The notes: generated by a model not told the origin, from the sequence alone. 64,000 nt of DNA from Streptomyces sp. IMTB 2501 (GCF_001953885.1 NZ_MQUS01000006.1:124001-188000), one strand, 5' to 3'; numbered from the stretch's first letter, positions 44,909-53,826 are shown. Translations and numbers: made by a program.

Positions 44909-45874
44909 GTGACCATGCCCACTACCGCACCCACAGCTCACGCTCTCTCGGACGTCACCGCGTCCGACAGCACGCTGCGTCGCTTCCTGCACGGGCTGCC
45001 CGGCGTCGACGCGGTCGGCCTGGAGGCGCGCGCCGCGTCTCTCGGCACCCGTTCCATCAAGACCACCGCGAAGGCGTACGCCATCGACCTCGCCATCTCG
45101 ATGGTCGACCTGACGACGCTGGAAGGCGCGGACACCCCGGGCAAGGTCCGGGCGCTCGGCGCCAAGGCGGTCCACCCGGACCCGACGGACCGGACGGCCC
45201 CGACCACGGCCGCCGTCTGCGTCTACCCCGACATGGTGGCCGTCGCCAAGGAGGCCGTCGCCGGTTCCGACGTCAAGGTCGCCTCCGTCGCCACCGCCTT
45301 CCCGGCCGGCCGCGCCGCCCTCGACGTGAAGCTGGCAGACGTGCGCGATGCCGTCGCCGCGGGCGCCGACGAGATCGACATGGTCATCGACCGGGGCGCA
45401 TTCCTCGCCGGCAAGTACCTGAAGGTGTACGACGAGATCGTCGCCGTGAAGCAGGCCTGCGGCGACCGCGCCCGGCTGAAGGTCATCTTCGAGACCGGCG
45501 AGCTGTCGACGTACGACAACATCCGCCGCGCCTCCTGGCTCGGCATGCTGGCCGGCGCCGACTTCATCAAGACCTCCACGGGCAAGGTGGCGGTCAACGC
45601 CACGCCCGCGAACACCCTGCTGATGCTGGAGGCCGTACGGGACTTCCGTGCCCAGACCGGCATCCAGGTCGGCGTGAAGCCGGCCGGTGGTATCCGCACC
45701 TCCAAGGACGCCATCAAGTTCCTGGTCCTGGTCAACGAGACCGCGGGCGCGGACTGGCTGGACAACCACTGGTTCCGCTTCGGCGCCTCCTCGCTGCTGA
45801 ACGACCTGCTGATGCAGCGTCAGAAGCTGGCCACCGGCCGCTACTCCGGCCCCGACTACGTGACGGTGGACTGA
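44909..45874 (+). CDS. deoC: Deoxyribose-phosphate aldolase
   Basis: 321 residues from GTG 44909 (ATG 44915 is an alternative). Cleaves 2-deoxyribose-5-phosphate to acetaldehyde and glyceraldehyde-3-phosphate. The Schiff-base lysine is Lys221 in DFIKTSTGK and the second active-site lysine is in VGVKPAGGIRT. The protein is longer than E. coli DeoC and has an N-terminal extension of about 50 residues, like other actinobacterial and eukaryotic members. It is followed 5 bp later by an aldehyde dehydrogenase gene, which could remove the acetaldehyde. Confidence 0.95.
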   Translation: MTMPTTAPTAHALSDVTASDSTLRRFLHGLPGVDAVGLEARAASLGTRSIKTTAKAYAIDLAISMVDLTTLEGADTPGKVRALGAKAVHPDPTDRTAPTTAAVCVYPDMVAVAKEAVAGSDVKVASVATAFPAGRAALDVKLADVRDAVAAGADEIDMVIDRGAFLAGKYLKVYDEIVAVKQACGDRARLKVIFETGELSTYDNIRRASWLGMLAGADFIKTSTGKVAVNATPANTLLMLEAVRDFRAQTGIQVGVKPAGGIRTSKDAIKFLVLVNETAGADWLDNHWFRFGASSLLNDLLMQRQKLATGRYSGPDYVTVD

Positions 45875-45879
45875 TCAAC

Positions 45880-47316
45880 ATGGCTTCCGTATTCGAGTAC
45901 GCACCGGCGCCCGAGTCCCGCTCCGTCGTCGACATCGCCCCCTCCTACGGCCTCTTCATCGACGGCGAGTTCGCCGAGGCGGCCGACGGCAAGGTCTTCA
46001 AGACCGTCAGCCCCAGCACGGAAGAGGTGCTGTCCGAGATCGCCCAGGCCGGCGAGGCGGACGTCGACCGCGCGGTCAGGGCCGCCCGCAAGGCCTTCGA
46101 GAAGTGGTCCGCGCTGCCCGGCTCCGAGCGCGCCAAGTACCTGTTCCGCATTGCCCGGGTCATCCAGGAGCGCAGCCGTGAGCTGGCCGTCCTGGAGACG
46201 CTGGACAACGGCAAGCCGATCAGGGAGACCCGCGACGCGGACCTCCCGCTGGTCGCCGCGCACTTCTTCTACTACGCGGGCTGGGCCGACAAGCTCGGCC
46301 ACGCCGGGTTCGGCCCCGCGCCGCAGCCGCTGGGCGTGGCCGGCCAGGTCATCCCCTGGAACTTCCCGCTCCTCATGCTGGCCTGGAAGATCGCCCCGGC
46401 CCTCGCGACCGGCAACACGGTCGTCCTGAAGCCCGCCGAGACGACCCCCCTGTCCGCCCTGTTCTTCGCGGACATCTGCCGCCAGGCGGGCCTGCCCAAG
46501 GGAGTCGTCAACATCCTCCCGGGCTACGGCGACGCGGGCGCGGCGCTCGTCGCGCACCCCGACGTCAACAAGGTCGCCTTCACCGGCTCCACGGCCGTGG
46601 GCAAGGAGATCGCGCGGACCGTCGCGGGCACCCGCAAGAAGCTCACCCTCGAACTGGGCGGCAAGGGCGCCAACATCGTCTTCGACGACGCCCCGATCGA
46701 CCAGGCCGTCGAGGGCATCGTGACCGGCATCTTCTTCAACCAGGGCCAGGTCTGCTGCGCGGGCAGCCGTCTGCTGGTGCAGGAGTCGATCCAGGACGAG
46801 CTGCTGGACTCGCTCAAGCGCCGTCTGTCCACGCTCCGCCTCGGCGACCCGCTGGACAAGAACACCGACATCGGCGCGATCAACTCGGCCGAGCAGCTGG
46901 CCCGGATCACCACGCTGGCCGAGCAGGGCGAGGCGGAGGGCGCCGAGCGCTGGTCCCCGTCCTGCGAACTGCCCACCTCCGGCTACTGGTTCGCCCCGAC
47001 GCTGTTCACGAACGTCACCCAGGCGCACACCATCGCCCGCGACGAGATCTTCGGCCCGGTGCTGTCGGTCCTCACCTTCCGCACGCCGGACGAGGCGGTC
47101 GCCAAGGCGAACAACACGCAGTACGGCCTGTCGGCGGGCATCTGGACCGAGAAGGGCTCGCGGATCCTGGCCGTCGCGAACAAGCTGCGCGCCGGTGTCG
47201 TCTGGTCCAACACGTTCAACAAGTTCGACCCGACCTCGCCGTTCGGCGGCTACAAGGAGTCGGGCTTCGGCCGCGAGGGCGGCCGCCACGGCCTGGAGGC
47301 GTACCTCGATGTCTGA
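45880..47316 (+). CDS. Aldehyde dehydrogenase, catalytically complete
   Basis: 478 residues, 5 bp after deoC. NAD-dependent oxidation of an aldehyde to the acid. The catalytic cysteine is Cys292 in NQGQVCCAGSR and the general base Glu258 in LELGGKGANIV. The oxyanion/cofactor residues VIPWNFPL (Asn161) and FTGSTAVGK are present. The operon position suggests acetaldehyde from DeoC as substrate. The following gene, overlapping by 8 bp, is a second ALDH fold without a catalytic cysteine. The two together resemble the two-domain ALDH16 family split into separate genes. Confidence 0.92.
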   Translation: MASVFEYAPAPESRSVVDIAPSYGLFIDGEFAEAADGKVFKTVSPSTEEVLSEIAQAGEADVDRAVRAARKAFEKWSALPGSERAKYLFRIARVIQERSRELAVLETLDNGKPIRETRDADLPLVAAHFFYYAGWADKLGHAGFGPAPQPLGVAGQVIPWNFPLLMLAWKIAPALATGNTVVLKPAETTPLSALFFADICRQAGLPKGVVNILPGYGDAGAALVAHPDVNKVAFTGSTAVGKEIARTVAGTRKKLTLELGGKGANIVFDDAPIDQAVEGIVTGIFFNQGQVCCAGSRLLVQESIQDELLDSLKRRLSTLRLGDPLDKNTDIGAINSAEQLARITTLAEQGEAEGAERWSPSCELPTSGYWFAPTLFTNVTQAHTIARDEIFGPVLSVLTFRTPDEAVAKANNTQYGLSAGIWTEKGSRILAVANKLRAGVVWSNTFNKFDPTSPFGGYKESGFGREGGRHGLEAYLDV

Positions 47317-48214
47317 GAAGACCGAAAAGACCGAACCGCGACTGTCGGTCTTCAAGACCTACAAGCTGTACGTCGGCGGGAAGTTCCCGCGTTCCGAGAG
47401 CGGCCGGGTGTACGAGGTGACCGACTCGAAGGGCAAGTGGCTGGCCAACGCACCGCAGTCCAGCCGTAAGGACGCCCGTGACGCGGTCGTGGCCGCGCGC
47501 AAGGCGTCCGGCGGCTGGTCCGGGGCGACGGCGTACAACCGCGGCCAGGTCCTCTACCGCGTCGCGGAGATGCTGGAGGGCCGGCGCGAGCAGTTCGTGC
47601 GCGAAGTGGCCGACGCGGAGGGTCTGTCCAGGTCGAAGGCGGCCGCGGTCGTGGACGCGACCGTCGACCGCTGGGTCTGGTACGCGGGCTGGACCGACAA
47701 GATCGCCCAGGTGATCGGCGGCGCCAACCCGGTCGCGGGCCCGTTCTTCAACCTCTCCTCGCCCGAGCCGACCGGCGTGGTCGCCGTTCTGGCCCCGCAG
47801 GAGTCGTCCTTCCTGGGCCTGGTGTCGGTGCTGGCCCCGGTGATCGCCACCGGCAACACCGCGGTCGTGATCGCGAGCGAGCGGTCCCCGCTCCCGGCGC
47901 TCTCCCTGGCCGAGGTGCTGGCCACCTCCGACGTCCCCGGTGGCGTGGTCAACGTCCTGTCCGGCCGTACGGCGGAGATCGCGCCGTCGCTCGCCGCCCA
48001 CCAGGACGTCAACGCGATCGACCTCGCGGGCGCCGACGAGGCGCTGGCGAAGGAGCTGGAGATCGCGGCGGCCGACAACCTGAAGCGGGTGCTCCGTCCA
48101 CAGCCTGTGGATTACGTCGAGACGCCGGGTATCGAGCGGATGACGGCGTTCCTGGAGACCAAGACGGTCTGGCACCCGACGGGGTCGCTGGGCGCGTCCG
48201 GCTCGTCCTACTGA
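47309..48214 (+). CDS. Truncated, non-catalytic aldehyde dehydrogenase homologue
   Basis: 301 residues. It aligns with the N-terminal (NAD-binding) part of ALDHs: YKLYVGGKFPRSESGR, VDRWVWYAGWTDKI, VVAVLAPQESSFLGLVSVLAP, VIATGNTAVVIASE. The sequence ends near where the catalytic cysteine domain should begin, and the Glu/Cys pair is missing. 'PWNxP' is replaced by APQES. The frame is intact, with good codon use and an 8-bp overlap with the complete ALDH gene, so it is not a recent pseudogene. It is probably a structural partner of that enzyme, like the degenerate second domain of ALDH16. Confidence 0.85.
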   Translation: MSEKTEKTEPRLSVFKTYKLYVGGKFPRSESGRVYEVTDSKGKWLANAPQSSRKDARDAVVAARKASGGWSGATAYNRGQVLYRVAEMLEGRREQFVREVADAEGLSRSKAAAVVDATVDRWVWYAGWTDKIAQVIGGANPVAGPFFNLSSPEPTGVVAVLAPQESSFLGLVSVLAPVIATGNTAVVIASERSPLPALSLAEVLATSDVPGGVVNVLSGRTAEIAPSLAAHQDVNAIDLAGADEALAKELEIAAADNLKRVLRPQPVDYVETPGIERMTAFLETKTVWHPTGSLGASGSSY

Positions 48215-48249
48215 GTCCACACCGAGGCCGTACGACGGCCCGCACGACC

Positions 48250-48291
48250 GAGAGCCGCGCCTTCCCTCCGTCCGGGGAAGGCGCGGCTCTC
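48250..48291. terminator. Bidirectional terminator
   Basis: A perfect 17-bp stem (48250-48266 with 48275-48291) with an 8-base loop, after the deoC-ALDH operon and before the convergent secreted-protein gene. Confidence 0.9.
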
Positions 48292-48305
48292 TCGTCCGCG
48301 GACCG

Positions 48306-48686
48306 CTACTCCATTCCTGCCATGCCGCCCAGCACTCCGCCGAGCCCCTCCGCCACCGGAGCGACACCGATCGGACCCGTCCGGGCGAGCGGACCGGTCA
48401 GGCTGCCGAGGTCGCCGTCGTCCACCGGGAGGACCCGGGTGTGGGCGACCGGGGTGTACTGGAGCGCCTGGAGGGGGACGGCGGCGTAGTCGGTCAGCCC
48501 CGGCACCTGGGTGCCGGCCTGCGGGGCCATCGCCCCGAGCGAGGCGGGCTGCCCGGCCGCGTCCGTGGCGCGAGCGGCGTCCGCGGACGCTGTCGCCACG
48601 CCCGCGCCCAGCGCCGCGCCCGCGGTCGCGAGGGCGATCAGGGCACGCCAGGCAGTCGGGTTCTTGCAGGACATGTGTTGAGACAT
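48306..48686 (-). CDS. Small secreted protein, Ala/Gly-rich
   Basis: 126 residues from ATG 48686. The signal peptide has a hydrophobic core LIALATAGAALGAGVATASA. The mature part is low in charge with few aromatic residues, and contains LPVDDGDLGSLTGPLARTGPIG and a Gly-rich C-terminus. No cysteine pair or enzymatic motif is present in the mature chain. It resembles in style the protein at 59068-59487: short, secreted and Ala/Pro/Gly-rich. The family is unrecognised. Start choice rests on the signal peptide, as the Shine-Dalgarno is weak. Confidence 0.65.
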   Translation of the reverse strand: MSQHMSCKNPTAWRALIALATAGAALGAGVATASADAARATDAAGQPASLGAMAPQAGTQVPGLTDYAAVPLQALQYTPVAHTRVLPVDDGDLGSLTGPLARTGPIGVAPVAEGLGGVLGGMAGME

Positions 48687-48945
48687 TGCTGGTGCCACCC
48701 TTGGATGCACTGAGTAATGCGGTCGATACGAAGGGTAGTTGAGAGAGTCGTGCGCGCAAAGTCGACGCACGGACTGAAGTGATCATGGACACGTGGGTCC
48801 GGAATCCAGGGATCATCCAGTCGACTTACCGCCTCAAGTGCCTTACGCTCTCGCACTGGACACGAGGCGGGACGCGACCGCGTCCCACCAAACAACAGCC
48901 CGTCAAACTCAGATGGGCTTCGATATTGTGTCGGGGGACATGACT

Positions 48946-49695
48946 GTGCAGACAGTCGATCAAAGTATCGAACAATACAGGGAAAAACGTAGGACCGAAT
49001 CCGATCTGACCGTCCGTTGGGGTGCCAACGACCTCGTGGCAATGACCGACCCCACCGCGGTCTGCGAGGAACTGAAGCGCGGGCTCGCCGATTTACCGCA
49101 CACCCGCTCCGGTGTGCTGCTTGCGGGCCGTTTCGCCGTCGAGACCGTCACCTATCCGGCCTCCGACTTCTCCCGCTTCGTGCGCACCGAAATCATCGAA
49201 CAGGGGCACGGCCTACGGCTGCTGCTCACCCGGGCAGACACCATGGAACTGGGCGGCCGCTCCCTGCGATGTCTCGCCGGGAACGGGCACGCGTTCGTAC
49301 GCGTTTCCTCCGCACCGGTGCCCCACCTTGCCTTCCTGGGCACCGAACTGGCCCTCGTGCACGCCGGCGCTCGCGACGGCCATCCGCAGATCCTGGTCGC
49401 CCGCCGGGAGGCCACGGCCGCCCTGCACCAGTACCAGCAGGTGCTGTGGGGGCACGCCGCCGAGCTGGCTCCGGCCGGTCGCCCCGCCCGTTCGCCACAG
49501 ATGGACCAGATCCAGTTGGGCGTCCTGCGGATGCTCGGCTCGGGCATGAAGGACGACACCGCCGCCCGCCAGATGAACATGTCCGTCCGCACCTATCGCC
49601 GCCACGTCGCCGCGATCCTGAAGACCCTGGACGTCAACACCCGCTTCGAGGCAGGGCTGAGGTCCGCGGAACTCGGCCTGCTCTCCCTGAACTGA
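48946..49695 (+). CDS. LuxR-type (GerE HTH) transcriptional regulator with a TTA codon
   Basis: 249 residues from GTG 48946, 7 bases after GGGGGA; ATG 48940 is the alternative. The C-terminal helix-turn-helix (about 185-245) reads LRMLGSGMKDDTAARQMNMS, then VRTYRRHVAAILKTLDVNTR, a LuxR/FixJ-type output domain. The N-terminal region has no receiver or ATP-binding motif. It resembles orphan regulators found in natural-product clusters. Codon 50 is TTA (49093-49095), the rare leucine codon read by the bldA tRNA, so expression may be tied to development. The surrounding DNA is lower in GC. The next segment is an NRPS fragment, suggesting the remains of a biosynthetic cluster. Confidence 0.85.
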   Translation: MQTVDQSIEQYREKRRTESDLTVRWGANDLVAMTDPTAVCEELKRGLADLPHTRSGVLLAGRFAVETVTYPASDFSRFVRTEIIEQGHGLRLLLTRADTMELGGRSLRCLAGNGHAFVRVSSAPVPHLAFLGTELALVHAGARDGHPQILVARREATAALHQYQQVLWGHAAELAPAGRPARSPQMDQIQLGVLRMLGSGMKDDTAARQMNMSVRTYRRHVAAILKTLDVNTRFEAGLRSAELGLLSLN

Positions 49696-49804
49696 TCCTC
49701 CAGCGCGACACCAGGGCTGCCGGTGGCATGTTTATGCCGAGTTTCGTGTCCGGCAGCGCTTGCTGACCCGTTCGATCGCCTCATAACTTGATCAGCAGAT
49801 CACC

Positions 49805-49992
49805 GCCCCTGCGCACAGGCGTTGAATGTTTCCGAGGTTCGTCTCTACGACAACTTCCTGGAACTCGGCGTGGATTCGCTCGTGGCCACCCGAATCGTGG
49901 CGGTATTGCGCAGCCGGTTCGGCGTGGATATTCCACTGCGCAGCGTCTTCGAGTTTCCGGTTCTGGGCGAATTCGCCGAGTCCGTCGTTCCA
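49805..49992 (+). pseudogene. NRPS peptidyl-carrier-protein domain remnant
   Basis: About 55 codons encode VSEVRLYDNFLELGVDSLVA, then TRIVAVLRSRFGVDIPLRSVFEFPVLGEFAESV (broken here for reading). This is the core of an NRPS carrier domain: the DNFxELG loop, the phosphopantetheine-accepting Ser in GVDSL, and the helix 3 VFEFPVLGEFA. No start codon with a Shine-Dalgarno, no adenylation or condensation domain and no continuation exist. The right edge switches abruptly to antisense FAD-oxidase sequence near 49990. It is a fragment left by deletion or recombination. Confidence 0.8.
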
Positions 49993-50734
49993 GCGAGTCC
50001 AACGCCCGCAGCCGGGACACCAGGGCGACGGCCGACTCCAGCGAATCCAGCGCCACCAGGGCGGTGACCCGCTCCGGGAGGTGCGGCACCAGACGCAGCC
50101 GGGCCCGGGTGATCACGGCCAGCGTGCCCTCGCTGCCGACCAGCAGGTTGGTGAGGTCGTATCCGGTGTTGTCCTTGGGCAGCCCGCGCAGCCTGTCCAG
50201 CACAGTGCCGTTGGCCAGGACCGCCTCCAGCCCGACCACGTTGGCGCGGGTGGCGCCGTAGCGTACGACGCGCTCCCCGCCCGCGTTGGTGGCGATCATG
50301 CCGCCCAGGGTCGCCGAGTCCCTGGCCGCGAGGTCGACTCCGAACTCCAGGCCCTGGGCGGCGACCTGCCGCTGCAGATCGCCGAGCACCGTGCCGGCGC
50401 CCACCGTCACCTGCCGCACCGCGGTGTCGACCGGTCCGATGCCGTCGAGCCGCCGCAGCGACAGGACCACCTCGGTGCCGGCGGGGCCGGGGACCGAGCC
50501 GCCGACCAGCCCCGTGTTTCCGCCCTGGGGGACGACCGGGACTCCGCCATCGAGACAGATCCGCACCACCTCGGCCACCTCGGCGGTGTCGGCGGGGCGG
50601 ACCACCAGCCGGGAACGGCCGGCGTAACGGCCGGTGAAGTCGGTCTCATAGGCGGCTCGCAGGGCGGGGTCGCTCAGCACGTGGGCCGGTCCGACCACGG
50701 CCGAGAGCTGGTGAGCGAGTCGATCGGATGTCAC
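49993..50734 (-). pseudogene. C-terminally truncated FAD-linked oxidase (GlcD type)
   Basis: From GTG 50734 about 247 codons match FAD-binding (PCMH-type) oxidases such as glycolate or D-lactate dehydrogenase: LVVRPADTAEVAEVVRIC, VVPQGGNTGLVGGS (FAD pyrophosphate loop), DLAARDSATLGGMIATNAGG, LLVGSEGTLAVITRARLRL. After LVSRLRALDSLE the homology stops, and the frame continues to a stop at 49781 through antisense NRPS DNA. The substrate-binding and C-terminal halves (about 200 residues) are gone. It should be inactive. Confidence 0.82.
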
Positions 50735-50774
50735 GGTGGACCAGCCATTCCTGTCGGGGCAACTCCCTCGAATC

Positions 50775-51812
50775 CTATGGAGAAACAGCAGAAAGCAGTG
50801 ACTCGGCGACCGATGTGCGGGCATAGAGCACGAAGCGGCCCGCCCGGTGGGCACTGACGAGTCCGGCGTCCCGCAGCGCCGTGAGGTACTGGGACACCGC
50901 GGCGGGCGAGAGCCCGGTGCGGCGGGCCAGTTCAGTGGTGGACGCGGGGGCCGCCAGCTCGCTCAGCAGGAGCGTGCGCGAGCGGCCGAGTACGGCGGCG
51001 AGAGCATCGCTCCTGGTGACGGGCCGGGAGTCCCACAGGGCACCGACGCCGCGTGCCGGATAGGCGAGTTGCGGCGGCTCCGGCAGCCGCACCCGGGTGA
51101 GCAGGCCCGGACCGGCGAAGGCCGAGGGAACCAGCAAAAGCCCCGCACCCGCCGTCTGCCGGGTGAGCCGGCGCCGGCGGCGGACCAGCCGCAGCGCGTT
51201 GTCGTCCCACCGCACCGAGTCGTGCAGATCGTTGAAGAGGTGTCCCGCACCGTGCTCGGCGACCTGCCGGGCCCGGTGGAAGACGTCGGCGTCGAGCACG
51301 GCCCGGATCCGGGCCCAGTAGGGTGCGAGCGCCAACTCCCAGTACTGCTCGATCTCTTCGGCGACGCGGGGCAGGCGGGCCGCCGGGTCGTCGTGCAGGC
51401 TCCGCAGCCGGGCCCCCGGGGCGCCCCGATGGCCGTGCAGGTGATCGAGGTCCTGGCGGATCCGCAGGTCGGGGACGGCGAGGATCTCGCTGAGCTCCTC
51501 CGCGAGGGTCGGGGCGGGCCCGGCGGGGGCCGGGTTGAGGAAGTCGGGGAGATACCCCGAGGGCGGGATCAGTTCGGCGAGCCATCCCTGGTCGAGCCCG
51601 GCCGCAGCCACCCGAGGCCGTACCTGCTCGGCCCAGGTCCGGTGCACGGGGTGCGCGACGTGGGAGCGCAGCAACCGGAAGCTGGTCACGACCTCCCACA
51701 TCGGCGAGACGGCGAACCGCATCTGTGCCAGATCGCTCGCCGAGAACGCCAGCTCCGCCAGCGCGACCACCCCCGTGGATTCAGGACTCGGTGTCCCCGT
51801 GGATTCAGGCAT
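50775..51812 (-). CDS. ArsR-like winged-helix regulator (DUF5937 type)
   Basis: 345 residues from ATG 51812; a TTG at 51848 would overlap the divergent MFS start. The N-terminal helical domain of about 250 residues (MRFAVSPMWEVVTSFRLL region) is the kind seen upstream of ArsR winged helices in Streptomyces. The C-terminal winged helix (about 270-335) has STTELARRTGLSPAAVSQYL and TALRDAGLVSAHRAGRFVLY, an ArsR pattern without metal cysteines. It is divergent from an MFS exporter with almost no gap, so it very likely controls that gene. Confidence 0.85.
   Translation of the reverse strand: MPESTGTPSPESTGVVALAELAFSASDLAQMRFAVSPMWEVVTSFRLLRSHVAHPVHRTWAEQVRPRVAAAGLDQGWLAELIPPSGYLPDFLNPAPAGPAPTLAEELSEILAVPDLRIRQDLDHLHGHRGAPGARLRSLHDDPAARLPRVAEEIEQYWELALAPYWARIRAVLDADVFHRARQVAEHGAGHLFNDLHDSVRWDDNALRLVRRRRRLTRQTAGAGLLLVPSAFAGPGLLTRVRLPEPPQLAYPARGVGALWDSRPVTRSDALAAVLGRSRTLLLSELAAPASTTELARRTGLSPAAVSQYLTALRDAGLVSAHRAGRFVLYARTSVAESLLSAVSP
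51771..51809. repeat. 15-bp direct repeat in the regulator N-terminus
   Basis: CCCCGTGGATTCAGG occurs at 51771-51785 and 51795-51809 (24-bp period), coding for PESTG twice at the start of the ArsR-like protein. Confidence 0.85.
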
Positions 51813-51847
51813 CTCCGAATCAATGGCGGTCAGCGTAACGCGCGGCA

Positions 51848-53077
51848 ATGATCCCGGGCATGCTCTCCACCTTCAGCGGCCTGCCCCGGACGGCCTGGAT
51901 CGTCTTCGCCGGCACGATCGTCAACCGGCTCGGCTTCATGGTCACCCCGTTCCTCGTGTACTACCTGGGCTCGCGGGGGATCAGCACCTCGCAGGTCCCC
52001 TACGTCCTGGGCGCCCTGGGCGCGGGCAACCTCGTCGGCCCGATGCTCGGCGGGTTCCTGGCGGACCGGTGGGGACGACGGCCCACCATGGTGACCGGGC
52101 TGGTCGGCGTGGCCGTCTCGCACGGGCTGTTGTTCTCCGCGCCGAACGTCGTGTTCCTCGCCCTGGCGGCCGTCCTGCTCAGCAGCATGGGCAGCATGGT
52201 CAGCCCGGCCTCCTCCGCGATGGTCGCCGAGTCGGTGGGCGAGGAGCGCCGCCGGGCGGCGTTCTCGTTGGTCCACTGGGCGGTCAACATCGGCACCGCG
52301 GGTGCCGGCATGCTGGGCGGCTTCCTCGCCACGCAGGGCTACTGGCTGCTGTTCCTGGTCGACGCCTCCGGCTCGCTCGCCTACGCCGTGATCGCGGCGA
52401 CGCTGCTGCCCGCCGGGTCCCGGACCAGGCCCGCGGCCGCCACCGGGGGAGCCGGATACGGGGTGGTCTTCCGGGATCCGCTGATGCGGATGCTGCTCCC
52501 GCTGTTCGGCGTGACGATCGCGATCTACTCGCTGACCGAGGCCGGCCTGCCGCTCGCGATCCGCGACGACGGGCTGCCGCCCACGACCCTGGGCCTGATG
52601 GCCACCCTCAACGCCGTGCTGGTCGTCGTGCTGCAGCCGCTCGCGACGTCCCTGTTCTCCCGCATCCCTCAGCTGGTGGTGTACGTCACGGCCAGCTCCC
52701 TCATCGCCGTCGGCGTGGCCCTGACCGGCGTCGCCAACAGCACCTGGGCCTATGCGGCAACCGTGGTGGTGTGGTCGATGGGCGAGGCGTCCATCGGCGG
52801 CATCCACGCCTCGATCGTCCAGAGCATCGCCCCCGCCCACGCCCGCGGCCGCTACCAGGGCGCCTTCCAGTGGTCCTGGGGCATCGCCCGGTTCCTCGCC
52901 CTGACCGTGGGCACCGCCGTCTACGCCCATGCCGCGCCCGCCGTCCTGTGGTGGTTCAGCGCCATCGCGGGCGTGGGCGCCGCGCTCGCCGTGGGCTCCC
53001 TCGCCCCTGTGATCAACCGACGCACGGCCGCCCCCGAACCGGTGGTCCGGCCCGACGCGGATCCGGTCGCCTCGTGA
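51848..53077 (+). CDS. MFS transporter (DHA1-type efflux)
   Basis: 409 residues from ATG 51848 (ATG 51860 is also possible). Twelve membrane helices are predicted. The signature loop between helices 2 and 3 is GGFLADRWGRRPTM, the standard MFS motif A, and EAGLP/SMGEASIGG segments fall in the second half. This is the drug/metabolite exporter type; the substrate is unknown. It is divergent from an ArsR-like regulator, and both lie beside the NRPS/FAD-oxidase scar. Confidence 0.9.
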   Translation: MIPGMLSTFSGLPRTAWIVFAGTIVNRLGFMVTPFLVYYLGSRGISTSQVPYVLGALGAGNLVGPMLGGFLADRWGRRPTMVTGLVGVAVSHGLLFSAPNVVFLALAAVLLSSMGSMVSPASSAMVAESVGEERRRAAFSLVHWAVNIGTAGAGMLGGFLATQGYWLLFLVDASGSLAYAVIAATLLPAGSRTRPAAATGGAGYGVVFRDPLMRMLLPLFGVTIAIYSLTEAGLPLAIRDDGLPPTTLGLMATLNAVLVVVLQPLATSLFSRIPQLVVYVTASSLIAVGVALTGVANSTWAYAATVVVWSMGEASIGGIHASIVQSIAPAHARGRYQGAFQWSWGIARFLALTVGTAVYAHAAPAVLWWFSAIAGVGAALAVGSLAPVINRRTAAPEPVVRPDADPVAS

Positions 53078-53172
53078 CGGACGGGACGCACAGCGGCTCG
53101 AACCGGGGATAATGGCTCGGAGCCGGCCGGCGGGAGCGGGAGCACCGCCAGGGCCGGGAGACGAGACCGCAG

Positions 53173-53826
53173 GTGAGAAGGATCGCTGAATTGGCTTCCC
53201 AGCCGCCCATAACCGCCCGTGTCGTGCTGCTGTGCGGTCCCTCGGGCTCGGGCAAGTCACTCGTCGCCGCCCGTTCCGGGCTCCCCGTGCTGCGCCTCGA
53301 CGACTTCTACAAGGAGGGCGACGACCCGACTCTGCCACTCGTGGACGGGAGTTCGGACATCGACTGGGACCACCCGCGATCCTGGGACGCGGACGTGGCG
53401 GTCGAGACCATCGCCCGGCTGTGCGCCACCGGGTCGACGCCGATACCGGTGTACGACATCGCGCAGAGCGCCCGTACGGGCGAAGAGACGCTGCACATCG
53501 GCCGTACCCCGCTGTTCGTCGCGGAAGGGATCTTCGCCGCGGAGATCGTCGAGCGCTGCCGTGAGCGGGGGCTGCTGGCGGACGCGCTGTGTCTGACCCG
53601 GGGTTCCGTCACCACCTTCCGCCGCCGCTTCCTGCGCGACCTGAAGGAGGGGCGCAAGTCGGTGCCGTTCCTGCTGCGCCGCGGCTGGCGGCTGATGCGC
53701 ACGGAACGGTCGATCGTCGCCCGCCAGGTGTCCCTGGGCGCGCATCCGTGCGGCCGGGACGAGGCGCTGGGCCGGCTGGCGGCGGCAGCGGCAGGTCGGC
53801 AGGCGCGTCAGCAGACGGTGGCGTAA
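53173..53826 (+). CDS. Uridine kinase-like P-loop protein
   Basis: 217 residues, GTG start. The P-loop GPSGSGKS (about 22-29) is followed by LDDFYKEGDD (nucleoside-binding Asp region), DWDHPRSWD, and YDIAQSARTGEE, the order of motifs in uridine kinases. The lid region has RRFLRDLKEGRKS. It probably phosphorylates uridine/cytidine. Gene position next to sigQ/afsQ1 is conserved as I recall. It has no partner in an operon here. Confidence 0.85.
   Translation: MRRIAELASQPPITARVVLLCGPSGSGKSLVAARSGLPVLRLDDFYKEGDDPTLPLVDGSSDIDWDHPRSWDADVAVETIARLCATGSTPIPVYDIAQSARTGEETLHIGRTPLFVAEGIFAAEIVERCRERGLLADALCLTRGSVTTFRRRFLRDLKEGRKSVPFLLRRGWRLMRTERSIVARQVSLGAHPCGRDEALGRLAAAAAGRQARQQTVA

Noticed and set aside
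49780..50000. Insertion sequence or integron at the scar
   Set aside because: No transposase, integrase, terminal inverted repeats or target duplication were seen.
49822..50067. Stand-alone acyl/peptidyl carrier protein gene
   Set aside because: Homology stops near 49990, the remainder is antisense FAD-oxidase DNA, and no ribosome site precedes it.
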